Positions 24,721 to 36,267 of a stretch of 64,000 nucleotides of DNA are shown here, one piece after another. A model generated the notes under the pieces. The model did not search any database and was not told where the DNA came from. It saw only the letters and a program-made list of their open reading frames with translations. Source of the DNA: Paragonimus westermani (lineage: Eukaryota; Platyhelminthes; Trematoda; Plagiorchiida; Troglotrematidae). The stretch lies in contig QNGE01000272.1 in NCBI GenBank assembly GCA_008508345.1, forward strand, positions 274,873 through 338,872, read 5' to 3'. Each line of letters starts with the position of its first letter. The stretch's first letter is position 1. A program made the position numbers and the translations under genes.

Positions 24721-24934
24721 GGTCAAATCCTCTTGTCTGAAGCACATCCCACGGTGAAGCTGTCCAAAGATATATTCTACAGCTTAATTGTTAAGTCCTC
24801 CGGTAGCGCAACCCGCCTGATCCGACTGCTTATGAAAAGTTTCTTCACACAGGACGAACTGGCTGCGTCGTCGTTATCCGGTGAGGGAATATACAAACAA
24901 CGGCTAGAACCGAGTGTAACAGAGGCGATTAAAA
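24721..24934 (+). CDS. BEN-domain exon of a DNA-/chromatin-binding protein
   Basis: This 214-base exon is flanked by a textbook acceptor (CTATACTTTCAG) and donor (AAAA followed by GTAAGC). It encodes 71 codons in phase 0 and ends in phase 1. The residues match the core of a BEN domain, an all-helical DNA- or chromatin-binding module found in BANP, NACC1, BEND proteins and fly Insensitive. They run VKLSKDIFYSLI, then TRLIRLLMKSFFTQDELAAS, a SSLSG turn, and LEPSVTEAI where the family has LDPxKxEAI. Most of one domain is therefore within this exon; the last helix should be in the next. BEN proteins usually act as nuclear repressors or boundary factors. The rest of the gene, including any second BEN copy or protein-interaction domain, was not found. 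The domain call is firm; the orthologue is unknown. Confidence 0.8.
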
Positions 24935-25586
24935 GTAAGCAGTGTTGAAATTTTGACAGTTTGCTACGATTGATTGGCAGCACTGAATATTTCTTTGTAC
25001 AAATTTATTGCGAACGATCACTTTATTTTTCGTGAAACATTCGATTCCAATGTCTGCACAGATCTGAGACCTAGAAGATTGTTTGATAGTAGAATTAAAG
25101 GTATGCTGACTGCTCCCATCCATTACTAACTCGTTATTTCGAACAAGCTACGGTTCTAGGGACTGCGAGTTCGTTACCAGCGAAAACCTTTAACAATTTC
25201 TCTTCTAACTAGTCATTCGTTGCGCTAGGAACAGTGTTATAAGTTTTCTTCCACGGCTTTCGGTTTGTCCGTGATCCTGAGAGTATGTATAGTGTCACAA
25301 ACCGATTGCCGTGTACATTTCTATGGCATAACAGATGAGTGGATAATCGGAAGGAAAATAATGAACATACATCAGTATGACGTGGGAACAGAGAGCGGTT
25401 TGTTATTAATATTGGTTTCATTATTCACAGTGAAACTAAACTAGGTCGATAGGTGTTGAAATATACCAGTTTTGCCCCCTATTTTGCAAATGCGACCTAG
25501 GTTACTTCACTGATCTATCATTTGCAGTTGAAACTTATATATCACGGCGATGTTTCACCCGTTGATGGTGATGTTCGATCGTTAAG

Positions 25587-25755
25587 ATGAAAGCCCGTAT
25601 CCTTAGTACTATCGGTCAAATGCTTTGTGAAACTGCTTTAAGCTTCTGCCTTCATCAAATATTAATGAGTGACAAGGACAAAGAGTCCAAAGTAAGGAAA
25701 CTGTTGGAACTCTGTGTTGAGTGGATGAGTCAGCACTATATGCTTTTGTTTTCTT
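25587..25755 (+). CDS. candidate exon starting with ATG
   Basis: From an ATG at 25587 (preceded by TTAAG and, further up, an in-frame TGA) the frame is open for 56 codons to a GTGAGTAG donor. It includes FCLHQILMSDKDKESKVRKL followed by a leucine- and cysteine-bearing helix-like stretch. It could be a first coding exon or an internal one starting after the weak AG. Its start phase does not fit directly after the BEN exon, so at least one exon is missing if they belong together. An alternative donor lies at 25692. Length alone is not significant. Confidence 0.3.
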
Positions 25756-27964
25756 GTGAGTAGCTTATTCGAACACTTATACGGCACAGCCTACTCCCAC
25801 AATCTTGAGCATGTCCTACCAACAAAAATGTCAAAGAAATCAACAAGTTAATGTGTAGGTCGACGGTATATGAGTGGATTTCAAGCCAGAAGGATTGTAT
25901 GCATTTTTGAAGATTCGGTTGAGGCCATCATTTCCCGTCTGTTATTTGAATGTGTTTAATGGGTGAACCCAGACATGATACAGATTTTACGTTTCTCTCA
26001 CATTTTGTCCAGAACTTTGCTTAATTGTTGTTTTCAGCAAGCTTTTCTGCGAATTAACCTCAATTCGAAGGAACCAGGGAATACTTGGCGTAAGCTGGCC
26101 TATTGGAGAAAAATCGACTTAACAACGGTGAATGTTTAGCGATAACTGTAGTGAAACAGGTTGTCGTTAATAGAACTTGACACAGTTTGATTCGGATTAC
26201 CACCGTACTGTAACTGTGATCAGGGTTGTTGAAAATTGAAACTACATTTTGCTTCATTTTTGAATTCACAACCAGCTATTTCTAATAACGGGCGGCCGTC
26301 AATCACACTTTATAGAATGTTTCATTTTTTTAAACTGGTAAAGCCGTCAATTTGGAAAACTGCACTCAGCCAGAGTTTCGTGCTTGCCCGTTTGCATCAT
26401 CACTAAACATTTCTTTTGAAACAACGACTTAAATTTCAGTCTGTTTGCTCGTGAGATAATCATGTCAGACACTGTATCGTAAATCACTGTGGGTAAAGGT
26501 TTGGTTTTGGTAGTCCGATTGCCAAGTTAGCGAAGCAATCACAAGCAACTTTCCTTCGTAGCTCGGTTAACAATTATCTAGTCCAGATTAGGACATGGAT
26601 AAAACACTAAGGTGAGAAACTCGGGCCTAATACTTTTGTTGAAAGGAACAACGGGAATGACTATTCCTATGCAAAATTTGGGTTAACTGTTTGTCGTATT
26701 CAGCAGGTAACCAAAAACTTTTAGGCTAGTTATTTCCCGAAGAACTCATAGAGAACAATTTTGTTTCTGTTTATTTCTTAACCGGTCAAACACCTCATAA
26801 TTATGTGACAAATTTACATACCAGTCTAGTAGAATAAACGGAAGACTGGTTTCCCAAACTCGTGCCAAACAGCAGCAAGCAATAACCTAAATATCACTCA
26901 ATAGTTATTTTTAGGAATGATCAAAGAATACCGGTTGGTCAAGCTAGTTCAAAATTGTGGATGAATCGTTTCTAGAAACGTCTTTGAGTGGAAAATATAA
27001 AATATTGCAGCGTAACTTCCGTAACCTAAGTTCGATTTCAGTGAGTATATTAATCAAATTTGAACTTCTCATATGTGCGGAAATAAATCCGATTGACCAG
27101 ACTCACAATCAGACCATTTGCATCAGCTGAGTGTTTTTGTTTGTTAGTTCCCGATATGTGTAGTCAACATGTAAAAGAGTATTACGTACCAACAGTAATA
27201 TGTACTTAATAGAATTTCGGACATTCAGATTATTGCAAATTGAGCAGTACCCTCAATTGAAATGCTATTTGTTCTTTCTGTCTATAGCCTGACTATTTAA
27301 CCAATATGTTTTATGGCTGTATAACAGAATGTAGATGATTTGTTTCCGAAGCGTGGTTTCCTGACAGAATTTGAGTGCAGCCGGTCCGCAATAGAAACCA
27401 TTAACATAACAAGAGCTGGTCTATTTCATAACTAGGCTGCGTGCACGTGGCCAGTGCAGTCAACATCAAAGCTGGATACAGCACGAAGAAGTATTGGTGT
27501 GAATGAACAATTATATTTGACCAAGGCTGATTCACAGAGTCAAAGCTGATCAATGGGAAAGGGATGGACTAAAGGAGATGATGAATAAAGGACACAATAT
27601 AAACCACTAACTACCGTCTTTTCTTACGTAAGTCAGACACCAGAGTGTTTGAGAGTAACAATATCTACTGGAATTTCAACTCCAGCTAATCAGTCAATGC
27701 TTCCCACCCATCTATGTGATGAACTTAATGTGTGTTTGTTTGGTGCACAAGGGATTATGTAATAGTGCGATTTTAATGGTCACAAGAGAGACAAACGTAT
27801 GTACATAAAAACGCATATCGACCGAGATCTGAATTTATACTCACAGACAGAATTAGGATAAACGGACTGTGAATATACGTCGGTTTTCAAGAATTTCCGA
27901 ATAAGGCTACTAAGTAACTAAAAATAGTTACGAGTTTTGATATAATTTTTGTGATCATTTTCAG

Positions 27965-28180
27965 ATACAACGGTGCAGATGGTCAGATGCACTTAAGGGA
28001 GTTCTACCCAAACTCGGTCCACCTAATGATCCCAGCTAGTTGGAGAGATGTCAGCATATACGACGATTGCAGTAGTAATAGTAACATGGGCAGTGTGGAT
28101 TCGCCCTATTGTAAAAATGACAGGACATGGTCGTTTCTTATAATGTTAAACGACGTTCCACAGATGGCCTCAAGGTCCGG
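27965..28180 (+). CDS. internal exon, hypothetical protein
   Basis: A 216-base segment with excellent borders: TTTTGTGATCATTTTCAG before it and CCGG/GTAAGTAAA after it. It has a single open frame of 1 base, 71 codons and 2 bases. The peptide is soluble-looking and mixed: GQMHLREFYPNSVHLMIPAS, WRDVSIYDDC, then an Asn/Ser-rich loop with a second cysteine, and RTWSFLIMLNDVPQMASRSG. No family recognised. Its end phase fits the terminal exon at 37140, so both may belong to one plus-strand gene, possibly that of the BEN exon upstream. That link is inference only, since the phase between 24934 and 27965 requires a missing exon. Confidence 0.55.
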
Positions 28181-29559
28181 GTAAGTAAAAGCCCTAAAAT
28201 ATTAGACGCTGCAATTTGAACTCGGTGAGCTTTGTTCACTAGTGGTTATGTCTGTTAGTCTCCCAGTCACCCTAGCAGCTGATTCACCTGCTTGTCACTT
28301 TTTTCCGGAAATTTCGACTGCGTATCCTGTCCAGACAAACAGTTTACGTCCATACGTACGTATTAAAATACACCGGGTTTCTCATGCGTTTTACTTTTGT
28401 GTAATATCAATTACTTAACGATCATCCCAGGATTCCAACTGGCTTCATTTCTATACTCTTTAAGGGTGGTTAACAGTTAGCATAATGTTGGCTAAGAATT
28501 CATTACAGAATCGTTTTAACCATGAGCGCCAATTCAAACCACTTTCAACTAGTTTGAATGAACAAACACTTCCTAGATAAAACTATGTAAGGCTTTATTT
28601 ATGTGAACTATACACGCATATGTTTAACATTCACGTGAATGGCGGATAACTGGATACTTTGTCAAATCAAGCAAAAACTGATTTTCCGCTGACATCAATT
28701 AATTAGCCCTACTACTTTTATAATGAAGAAAGTAGTCACAAAGAGTCAGGGTAGAATTTTTTGTCATAATGTAAGAACGACTTCTGTGAGTTTGAACCAA
28801 AGACTTAAGCTACTCCATTAAAATTCACACTTCTCTAATCGATAGAACGGGTGATCATATGCTATTTAGGAATTAAACACAGAAATATACACCCAACTCT
28901 CATCGTTAAAATCCACCTTTTTAAGCCAAACAGTAGGCTGGTTGCTTTTTAACTTCCGTCAATGTTTGTTCGCAAATATCTATATGACCCATGGTTAACA
29001 TATGATGATATTCTCAGTTTAACATGCTTAACTTTCATATCCATAGATTCCGATTACTGCGTTTATTTACTGTTATTCTCACAATTAGGACGTCAGCTCT
29101 TATCCATTTCTTAGAAAGTAGTCCTTGCGCAGTTTCCAGATTCCAAACCCCTGTATTTTGTTTGATCAAGACTATTACAGTTTTGTGCACATTCTTTGCA
29201 GATCTTCCATACTGTACTAGTGTCTACAGTCGTTTTTTAGTTCTTCCTTATGCTAAGCAAACCGTAAAACTAAACATCTGAAGAAGGACAAGAACATACG
29301 ATGATTTACTAACAGTTCGAATCCAATCGTTTCAGGAATGGAAAGTCAGTTTATGCTCGTATCGATTGGTCACCCAACGAAATCATTTATTTGTGCTTAA
29401 TGTGAACCATGCACCAAAATATTGCCATGTAACTGAATCACTTGATGGGTTTATGTTTATCGGCCTTCAGGGACGCACATATTTGTACATTATGGGCGGT
29501 TTAAAAATCGGATTGTAAGACTGATGTTTGTTATCGCCCTACCTTTTGTGAAACGCCTG
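28181..29559. other. no supported gene, probably intron
   Basis: AT-rich with no usable splice-bounded frame. An 85-codon hydrophobic plus-strand frame at 29024-29281 has no acceptor and is of chance length. Confidence 0.5.
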
Positions 29560-30150
29560 GCTGTCCGGATTACAACACCAGTGTTACTGGTTCAGACTGT
29601 CTCTACCCAATGAGTGAATAGTGATCGTGGATTGACGATTTCTGAATTGGCCCTACATGACAGTTACAAAATACGGAAGCAAGATTCGAGCCGCTGTAAT
29701 AATCAACCCGATAATCGGGAAATTGTTATTCCTTGTGAGGTCAACTTGAACACGTATATGTCAAATCAGGTCAGGAATACACTTCGAAAATAACTGGAAT
29801 TTGACCAGAAACCTTGCGTTTAGTCTGATGGCTAGATACACTTGCGAGCTCATCGTAATTGGTCCAACAAGTCTCATACGGGGTGATGCGAGACAAAATG
29901 GAATTCTTTTGTACATCAAAGAGAGAACAAGATTCTGGAATCAACTGCCGAGTCAGCAACACGGTCAACAATGCCATCGAGGATTTGGCTGGTGTCTTCA
30001 CAGAAAATTCACTTCCTTTCACTTACCGAGTCAATGGAGGCCAAACAGAAAAGGCTTACCACCGAATTAGACTGCAGCTGATGCGATCGGTATACGACTG
30101 AACAATCTATGTTTGCAGATCGGGAAAGGTTTCAACAGGTCTTGAGATTT
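29560..30150 (+). mobile_element. Penelope-like element 2, degenerate endonuclease part
   Basis: A plus-strand reading from 29648 gives the linker between RT and nuclease of Penelope-like elements (WPYMTVTKYGSKIRAAV, then KLLFLVRST, a stop, and HFENNWNL). It continues into a GIY-YIG-like segment (ARYTCELIVIGPTSLIRG), and after a frame change into SNTVNNAIEDLAG and FTYRVNGGQTEKAYHRIR. After another shift comes TAADAIGIRLNNLCLQ, which corresponds to the conserved TAEAxxIRL...LC end of the nuclease region. The Tyr-Ile-Gly-Arg core reads Val-Ile-Gly-Pro. With at least two frameshifts and several stops the copy is inactive. It runs opposite to element 1 and differs from it in sequence, so it is probably another subfamily. 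The RT itself was not recognised upstream. Confidence 0.7.
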
Positions 30151-31238
30151 GCCGAGCCCTCAGCCACACCTTGTACGATCGAACTTTCACAGTTTTAACC
30201 GCCTCATAACTGTGAGGTGACTGAGTCGATGCAGTGATTTCGACTGTATCTGGGACGCAGCTGACTTCCTATGTGAACGCAATAAGTGATTTTTGATATT
30301 CACCCTGTTCCACGTAATTGATCTGTATTTTACCATGTGCTGAATAACTAAGAACGAAAGTATTCGCTATACAATCTTTTGGAAAACGGAAAATCGTCTT
30401 AATGTTTAAAATAAGAGTGAGTGTACGTAAAATATTCATGAACACTCGTATAAAGAGAATGCGATATTGTACAAGCTGTTGCGTTGTCAGGCTACAGAAA
30501 TGTGGTGAAAGACGGACGGAACTGTAGCATGCACCAATCCTTTCGGCCTCACTGCACTCATGTCTGCCAGCTGTCCGGTCTCACGCCTTAACCAGCCGCC
30601 CACCCTACAGAATGTATCATGGCCTACAAGACACGTGTACGCTTAGGCGGTGTGGAGTCCCCACGGCGCTGTGTGTGACGCCAGCTGTCGCGTGGTCATT
30701 TTGCCACTGTTCTCACCCTGGCAGGTTTGACCGTCGCTGAACAACGCAGTCCCCCTCTGGCAGACGCTGTCCGTGTTGGAAATGTAAACCCATGTGGGTG
30801 ACATGAACAATAGACCGCCCCAAGGTAGACGCGGATAAGCAGACAGACTGACAGAATGTGCACAAGTGTGTACATGCAGTGATCTGCAACCCAGATCACC
30901 ACAACTGCAACACAAGGCTGTATCCCCTCGTGAATTGACGATGCGTAACGTTCTCAAGGTGCTAGAAAATGTGGAGTTTTTCTAGTCCAGAAGTTGACTC
31001 TCAACTGTGATTGCCTAGTCGCTTCATATACTGGGCTCTCATCTTAACTAATGATGTCCGACCCAAAATACGATGGATCACGAATGAACAGCAGGAGAGC
31101 TTTTGGTAAAATTAATTGACCACCACTCCATTAATCGTCGTTCTCATACTCCCATAAAATTGTCAGTCTGCATCATTTCAACGGAACCACTCTACTCGAA
31201 TTTCGTTCTTGTTTGAGCTCGTCAGTAATGAGTAAACT
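30151..31238. other. no supported gene; GC-rich patch at 30.54-30.95 kb
   Basis: A patch at about 30540-30950 is distinctly GC- and CpG-rich and has a 104-codon minus-strand frame without motif or clear splice signals. It could be a promoter or 5' exon region, or an old repeat. The remainder is AT-rich. Confidence 0.4.
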
Positions 31239-31239
31239 T

Positions 31240-31320
31240 TCTACCGTAGGGATTTGAATTCCCGTCCCATTTTCATGAGATAACCGTGTCGACCATTTTT
31301 TTCAAAAAGGCTGACTGGAA
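31240..31320 (-). repeat. tRNA-derived SINE head, degenerate
   Basis: On the minus strand, GGTCGACACGGTTATC followed about 25 bases later by AATTCAAATCCC resembles pol III A and B boxes. The spacing and wording agree with the better copies at 43.8 kb (GTGGTCAACACG ... AGTTCAAATCCC). A decayed body may follow toward 31.1 kb. Probably an old member of the same SINE family. Confidence 0.4.
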
Positions 31321-34300
31321 CACCCAAAGGGCTGCGAAAGGTGTAGTCACTTTTGACAGATGGATCCTTGCGAGAAATGTAATCAAGTACCTACTGAATT
31401 CAAAGTATATAAATTCAAAGAATTATACTAAAACTAAGTGAGGCACAGCTGGTCACGTACAGTAAGATAGATAAACTAAGTACAATTTAGAACAGAACAT
31501 TTAACGTCTGTGCTAACGTGTGAGAGCAAAAGTTGGGAATTCATGGCACAGACTACAAACATTTGACTGAACACATGTGTACCCCAAGAGGAGTATGAAG
31601 ACTGCACTTATTTTGACCGTGAACCAATGTAACATAAGGTTTTTGACTGAGTATTGGCATACCATGTATTATACATACATGTCAGCTCGTCTGGTTGAAA
31701 TAAACTCTAATGGTGAACCGTGAAAAACAGCCGTTGTATCACACTCGTCAAGTGTACTTTTGCCGCAAACTTGACTCTTGAATGTGCATGAATTGCGTTA
31801 ATTAAAACACAGAATTCAACGCAATATTTGATTCCTTTGAAATTATGGTGTTCTTTTGGACAGAGACAAAGTGGCTAAGTGTGACAGCTTACTGGGATTT
31901 CCAAACTTGAATGAGAATTGTTTGACGTAATATACGTAACTTGATAGCGTTTATCCCTCCTCAACCTGTCTTTCATCGTATCTCGAACCGTCACATGTTT
32001 GCACTTTTGATGATGAGCCCATGCAGTATTGATCGCTTCGTCAAGCGACACGTCAGGCTTATGCACACTATCTCACTATCTCACTGCACAGGGGGCGTGT
32101 GCAGATAAAAGGGACCACAACCGTGGCTGCTATACGGATATTGTGCAAGTTGCACTGGCTGATCCAGTATGTTATTTTTGTCACCAATACTGTCGGTCCA
32201 GTTACGATTGTGGGTGACGCAGAGAATGCAGCAGAATTTGGAATGTCGGTTTAGGATACTTTGACTAAGTGAAACTGAGCTCGACCGGATGCCTCACTAG
32301 CTGACCAGAACAGAAACGATACCAATGAGAACAGGGTGATAGAAACTGCCAGTTTCCTGTTTTTCAGACAACTAGAGCAAGCGTTGGTAGTGGCAGCGTA
32401 GACACACACCCGAATGTCACGAATGAAACGAACGCGATCAGGCATAAGGCGCACGACTGAGAGCACATTCACACACAGGCAGTTCCGGTACAGCCGCTGC
32501 GTGAGTTGTCTTCCTCTTTCTCACTAGTAGTAGTTCGCTTACCTGGCCAACAACAATGCACACTGGCAGGAGCGTGTGTGCACCCGATGCTGGGGTAAAC
32601 GTACCAGTGCACACAAATACACACACGCAAACAGGCTCACACTCGTCAAACTGAGGGTTGACATTTCCCAACATTTGCAGTGCATTTCGCATTGCACTGT
32701 AACACCGTTTCGCCTGGTTGGTGGTTTGTCAAACCTGGCACAAACCGGTCTAAAGGTGTTGATTGGGAGTGCGAAAATTCTATGGACTCTGTATTTGTTT
32801 CGGCATTACATTACTACCAACCGTTTTTTAACCTGGGTCTGTCACAGGAAATGGTTGTGAAACGATGTATCGAAGCGAGCCTGAGTTGGACAAAACTTTT
32901 GTTGCTGCTGTTGTTCCTGTTGCCAATGCCGTTGTTGCTGTTGATTATGTTGTTACTGCAAGGACTGCTACTAGGCTAGGTGCCCGTGTCGAACCGGACA
33001 TTCAGCACACGTTCCATCGCCTTGAGCCGGCTTTGGTTAGTCTATTCACTTGTCATTGTTTCAGGGTTGGGTGTATTTTGGAGCACGGTAGCTTTCAGTC
33101 ATACAGGTCGACGCATTTTCAATACAGACCTGTCCACACGACTAGGCTGGTAAGTTTGGTTGTGCGTGTGTCACGTAACAAGGCTCATCACTTCCCGGAC
33201 CGGTTAGACAGGGGTTAGAATCGGACAGTTCATTCCATTTTTCACTTCCACCTTGGACTAACGCGTAAGTCACAAAATGAACCAAACATGCCAAGGCTGA
33301 GCAGAATGGTGATTTTTCTCGTGTTCTCCAAACCTGTTTGTTAGACAGAAAAAATAACGACCGTACTCTGCAAATTGAAAACTGATCTCATAGAAATTTA
33401 TTCGAACGTTTCAAGCATTCGCTCGCGATTATTCTGCCGATCGGACACGATGATTTCCGCTGTCTGCAAATCAATGTGCCAACACACGTGCACATATTGG
33501 GATATTTGAAGCACACAGCCCATTTGAAAAACCTGTTCCTATACGCTTTCCCTCGATCCCGGTCATTGAAACAGCTTGTCCTTTTTCATTACCACTCTCC
33601 CTCTTCCAATCTACATCCCAACAAACACTGTGCGCACAAGAAGGCATACGATATTGATAGTTACTCATTTGCCGGACCATGACTTCTATAATACCCCCCA
33701 AAAAGAGGCCTACAGCATAATTCAGCTTTTGAGACCGTTAGTAACAAGCAGTTAAAAATTATTCTCAGTGTAAAATACATCACCAGTGGGTGAACAAAAT
33801 TTCCTCCCATAAATGTGTTCGGGATCATTTGCTGGCTCCATGTGCGAGCAGACAAGGAAAACTGCTGTTATAATACAGACAGCTCATTGTCTTCTCAAGA
33901 CTGCTGACAACTATCGTGTTTGCCCATGAGACTGTGAGGTTGGCAGTCGACTTGTTGACGCTCCCAACTTTGTTGACTGTTCAAACAGAAGGTTGTTCAA
34001 ACAGTCTGTGTGTTTCTGTATGTGTGTGTGTGTGAGTGCGCCTAAGTACCGCTTTGTGGAGGGACATGTTTTAGTGGGGAAAACCATTTCCCTGTTCATG
34101 TTACCCCTTTGGTTTTAGGCGAGCAATATTTGCTTATGAGAGCAAAAAATCATTTGAATAAGGCAGACGAGCTTAAACGATTTTCTCTGGAACTCAGACA
34201 TCAACCTCATTTAGAGGAGTGTTAATTTTCAGGCTCATTCGAATACCGTGGTCACTGGCCCGTACAAAAAGCCCGTGTGATTATTATTTTTCTCCATAGG

Positions 34301-34856
34301 CGACGGTTTTTGGGTGATTTATATTTGGTTTATTTGTTCCATAGACCGATTTAAAATGATGACAGAATTCACTAAGCGCGTTTGTAATGTCTTACCTTAC
34401 TGACTACACGTGATACAAGTCAACCACTTAATGGGTTAAACCCAACTTTGTCAGTGGTGGACTGATGAACCACCTGTCTGCACACACTATCAAGTAAACA
34501 AAAGCTATCCAGCCGTTGGTTCTGAAGACGACAACTTCGACCCCTTCCTAAATGTCGTTTAATGTGGTAAGAACCCAAAAGGGCCACCCTACTCCGCAGT
34601 GGAAGATAGGCACGTCATATAATCCACTTCAGACTGTATCAGAATATCTGTGGGGCATATCAGTTTGGATGCGAACCCCTTTTCGTTGAAAATGTCTAAA
34701 AGTGCCTTCCTGACTCAACAATGTACACCTTCACAGGCAAGTTCTACGAATGTTCCTAACCCAACTTAGCTTAATAGGTAGAGGCATTGGTTGAAGCACG
34801 ATCACTCTGTAATGATGGAAATAGGTAAATTCACCGGGATTTAGAGCAGCAGTCCA
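31321..34856. other. no firm gene; several weak exon candidates
   Basis: The best candidate is 33065-33149 on the plus strand, between CATTGTTTCAG and a GTAAGTTTGG donor, open in two frames. Nearby, about 32835-33030 is a GTT/GCT-rich low-complexity stretch open in two frames. On the minus strand, 32472-32251 encodes a possible signal anchor (LAVSITLFSLVSFLFWS) without a good donor. A (GT)n tract lies at about 34018-34035. None of these could be chained into a gene. Confidence 0.35.
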
Positions 34857-35081
34857 CTATTTCAGAAACATTAAACTCGTGTGAGACCAGTTACTATCAA
34901 GACGCTTGGGTCGATGACCCATTGTGCTGTCCTCAGGAGTTAACAGTTCGAAAATCTTCCTGGTTGCGATTTTGTGCCTTTCTGTTTCAATTTTGAAGAG
35001 ATTTAAATTTAAGTGAGTTTTCTGACTTCCCTTGAATTGGTAAGGTAACACTTGAAACGACCACGCGAGCCTCGGAACGCG

Positions 35082-35618
35082 TTAACGCCACTTGAGTATT
35101 TTACCCATAGACGAGTTGTCCATTGTACGCGACTGCTGGCGCACATTTGGTGCAGAACTAAAGAAATCCCCTGAGCCAAACAAGTACCGTTCACCCAATT
35201 TTGCAGCAAAACTTTGGGGCGTATGTATTGTAGTAAATTTAAAATGAAGTGATTCTGCTTCAGTAACCAATGATTTCACGCGGTGGCTTAATGTGTGACC
35301 TAGTCCTAATCGGTCACGAAACAGGTCAATCTCGATGCCACTGTTCCGTTGTAAGCAAGACGATACAATGAGTTGATCTAAGGACTCACTGGTCAGCACA
35401 CTGTGTGTTGGTGGAACGCGCTGTTTGGTACGTGGCATGCTGCGCACAGGTATGTAGTACACTCGAAAATCTTCCAGTAAAACAAGCCAGAACGTTTGGT
35501 AATCAGAGCGCTGTGAGACTGTTAACCACTGCACGAAAACCGTGCGTATCTTTGCCAAAGCAACACATAGGAGAACCGTTTTGTACCCCCAAAACCATTC
35601 TGGTTGCACAGTATGCAC
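35082..35618 (-). CDS. long open frame, hypothetical protein
   Basis: A minus-strand frame of 178 codons from an ATG at 35618 to a TGA at 35082. A frame this long is not expected by chance here. The N-terminal part is aromatic and apolar (WFWGYKTVLLCVALAKIRTV). The rest is soluble (VLTSESLDQLIVSSCLQR, FRDRLGLGHTLSHRVKSLV, KLGERYLFGSGDFFSSAPNV). A possible acceptor (CTGTGCGCAG) would start an exon inside the frame near 35441. After the stop another coding-like run in a different frame (IETERHKIATRKIFELLTPE) reaches about 34.86 kb, suggesting a frameshift or a decayed element. Host gene and old transposon protein are both possible; no family recognised. Confidence 0.45.
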   Translation of the reverse strand: MHTVQPEWFWGYKTVLLCVALAKIRTVFVQWLTVSQRSDYQTFWLVLLEDFRVYYIPVRSMPRTKQRVPPTHSVLTSESLDQLIVSSCLQRNSGIEIDLFRDRLGLGHTLSHRVKSLVTEAESLHFKFTTIHTPQSFAAKLGERYLFGSGDFFSSAPNVRQQSRTMDNSSMGKILKWR

Positions 35619-36139
35619 TGCCCACCAGCTAAGTTTAACTTTGAAGGAACCTATATCAGACAGAGGTAATGTGTATTCAGAAAAAACTGAGAAACATCCC
35701 GTGTTTCCGCAGTTTGGTAATCGCTAGATGGCTCTAGCACTTAAGTGTCATTTCAAGTTGCATGTCAGTTTACCTCAGCGTTTTTGTCAACTTACAACAC
35801 CTGGTACATTAACACGGCAGGTAAATTTAACGGAGTTTAAAACAACCTCTTCAGTGTCATCTGTGGTGTCTAGCTTTCAAGGTTATGTCTCACCATCGAC
35901 GTGTTTATCGGTTGAATGGGTACGATATGAGTGGATTCGACAAGAGCCAAAACTGAAACCCTCAGGTTGTCAGTCAAAGTCCTTCTCCGTCTGATCACAG
36001 ACCGTTTTGGAAATGCAAATATGATATGAATACACTATTGGACTCCTTCGAAATTTTTGATAACTGTTCAATTACAAATGGTATTAGATTAGATAAAACC
36101 TGGTTCCTGGTTGGACACTTTCATTCACACGTCTCTGGT

Positions 36140-36267
36140 TTACACCGTCTGCTGTTACCATGAAATGTGATATTCAAAATGTCAATGTTTCTTGGAGTAC
36201 GCCCTTGAACGGAAACTTCAACCTGATCAGGTTATTCTTTCTTTACACACGACAGATAGGAAAACAG
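36140..36267 (+). pseudogene. fibronectin type III-like half-domain, possibly broken exon
   Basis: The plus-strand frame gives the first half of a fibronectin type III fold: P-S-A-V, a strand VNVSWSTPLNGNFNLI with the typical Trp, Pro and Asn-Gly, then a Phe/Tyr strand LFFLYTRQ. It ends at a fair donor (CAGAG followed by GTAGATA). Such domains are often split at this point and occur in cell-surface receptors and adhesion proteins. However, the frame is closed by a TAA at 36094-36096, and there is no AG acceptor between that stop and the domain. Where one would be expected, the pyrimidine-rich tract ends in TTTACAC. The exon may be dead, mis-assembled, or use an unusual acceptor. A related-looking run in another frame follows at 36270-36430. 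Confidence 0.35.

Noticed and set aside
32251..32472. Minus-strand frame with a signal-anchor-like apolar segment
   Set aside because: No adequate donor, chance length, and no linked downstream exon; noted only within the stretch description.
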